A DNA stretch of 64,000 bases. Source: Monarcha castaneiventris obscurior. Its lineage: Eukaryota; Chordata; Aves; Passeriformes; Monarchidae. Where the stretch lies: positions 16,402,001 through 16,466,000 of the forward strand of contig JAMPIT010000510.1 in assembly GCA_026261815.1 (NCBI GenBank), in the 5' to 3' direction. The notes under the pieces were generated by a model. The model did not search any database and had not been told where the DNA came from. It saw nothing but the letters and a program-made list of their open reading frames with translations. This document shows, in pieces, positions 63,425 to 64,000 of the stretch. How positions within the stretch are numbered: position 1 is the first letter of the stretch; every line of letters begins with the position of its first letter. Both the position numbers and the translations under genes were made by a program.

Positions 63425-64000
63425 GATAGCAGAAACGCTTGATTATTATTTTTGGCATAATTAATAGGACAGAGATGCACTGAACAAGTGCATCTTGTTA
63501 AATTGAGTGTCCTGAAAGACAATATCATGGGAAAAGTGAAATGTGAGAGTCAAAAGGCTTAAACAACTGAGTCTTCAAAACCACAGTTTGTTCATACTGC
63601 AACATGGGGTAGATCAGCCAGGTCTGGCAAAAAAACCTAATTAAATTATCCTGGACTGTCAATGCCCGACAGCAAAAGTTCAATCAAGTCTACAGTAACA
63701 AATAATCACAACATGTATCACCCTTCCTGATGACAGAGAAGTTTGTTCTGCACCATCTTACAATATTGTGAAAAATTTAGAAGAGTTCACATTGCTTTTC
63801 CTAATTTTGGTTCACTAAGACAAGTTGAAAACAAATCCCAGCACATAGCCAAAAGGATTTCCTTTGCTAGGGAGTATTAAAAATGTACAAACCCATCACA
63901 TTGCATTTTCCTGCAAATACTGGTATCAGACCTGCTCAGAAACATAACAATTTCCATTGTTCAATCAAATTCTGTCAGTGTGAGATTTTAAAAGAATAAA
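63425..64000. other. No gene supported
   Basis: AT-rich sequence to the window end. I looked here for the missing nuclease part of the HARBI1-like fragment in all three plus frames and did not see it. Confidence 0.5.

Noticed and set aside
1..64000. Search for tRNA genes, rRNA, CRISPR arrays and phage or bacterial operons
   Set aside because: No A/B-box pair with cloverleaf potential, no spaced identical repeats with unique spacers and no dense same-strand genes were seen; the DNA is vertebrate in character.

Overview
The window looks like bird nuclear DNA. The main evidence is CR1-type LINE sequence (3' tails and ORF2 remnants) at seven or eight places on both strands. A typical avian LTR-retrotransposon terminal repeat, low overall repeat density, AT-leaning sequence and GATA/GATG microsatellites also fit a bird. 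I cannot assign the order or species. There is no bacterial-style gene organisation, no tRNA or rRNA gene and no CRISPR array. I could not support any complete host protein-coding gene, so the window is best read as intergenic or deep intronic DNA.

Layout. 1-10250: no gene supported; the sequence is unique-looking and AT-rich with a GC-richer patch near 2850-3530. 10250-12590: the largest element, a plus-strand CR1 LINE that has lost the core of its reverse transcriptase and carries frameshifts and stops. A (GATA)13 microsatellite follows at 12721. 13205-13644 (minus): the most exon-like unknown reading frame, with a possible splice acceptor and a downstream ATTAAA. 15908-16066: a plus-strand CR1 tail. 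16070-27000: no gene; a GATG array at 25022. 27008-27364: a minus-strand CR1 3' end, then a long GATA array at 27704. 28251: a (TA)n tract. 36864-36976: an A-rich CA-containing tract. 37147-37420: a probable ancient CR1 tail. 37866-38110: a minus-strand CR1 of a different subfamily with a (TTCCA)9 tail. 40845-41105: two CR1 3' ends meeting in opposite orientation. 46970-47600: an unexplained GC-rich island. 49205-49390 and 50345-50530: two diverged copies of one unrecognised sequence. 51722-52490: a plus-strand CR1 3' end. About 57340-58425: a solo LTR with an internal repeated motif. 59435-59620: a strongly AT-rich palindromic tract. 63090-63420: a fragment related to the N-terminal part of Harbinger/HARBI1-like transposases.

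No group of genes works together here. What the window records is repeat history: successive CR1 insertions of different ages and subfamilies, one LTR element reduced to a terminal repeat, and one decayed DNA-transposon-derived coding fragment. I did not find a convincing new biological system. The observations most worth a second look are the HARBI1-like fragment, the exon-like frame at 13.2-13.6 kb, the duplicated unknown sequence at 49-50.5 kb and the GC-rich island at 47 kb.
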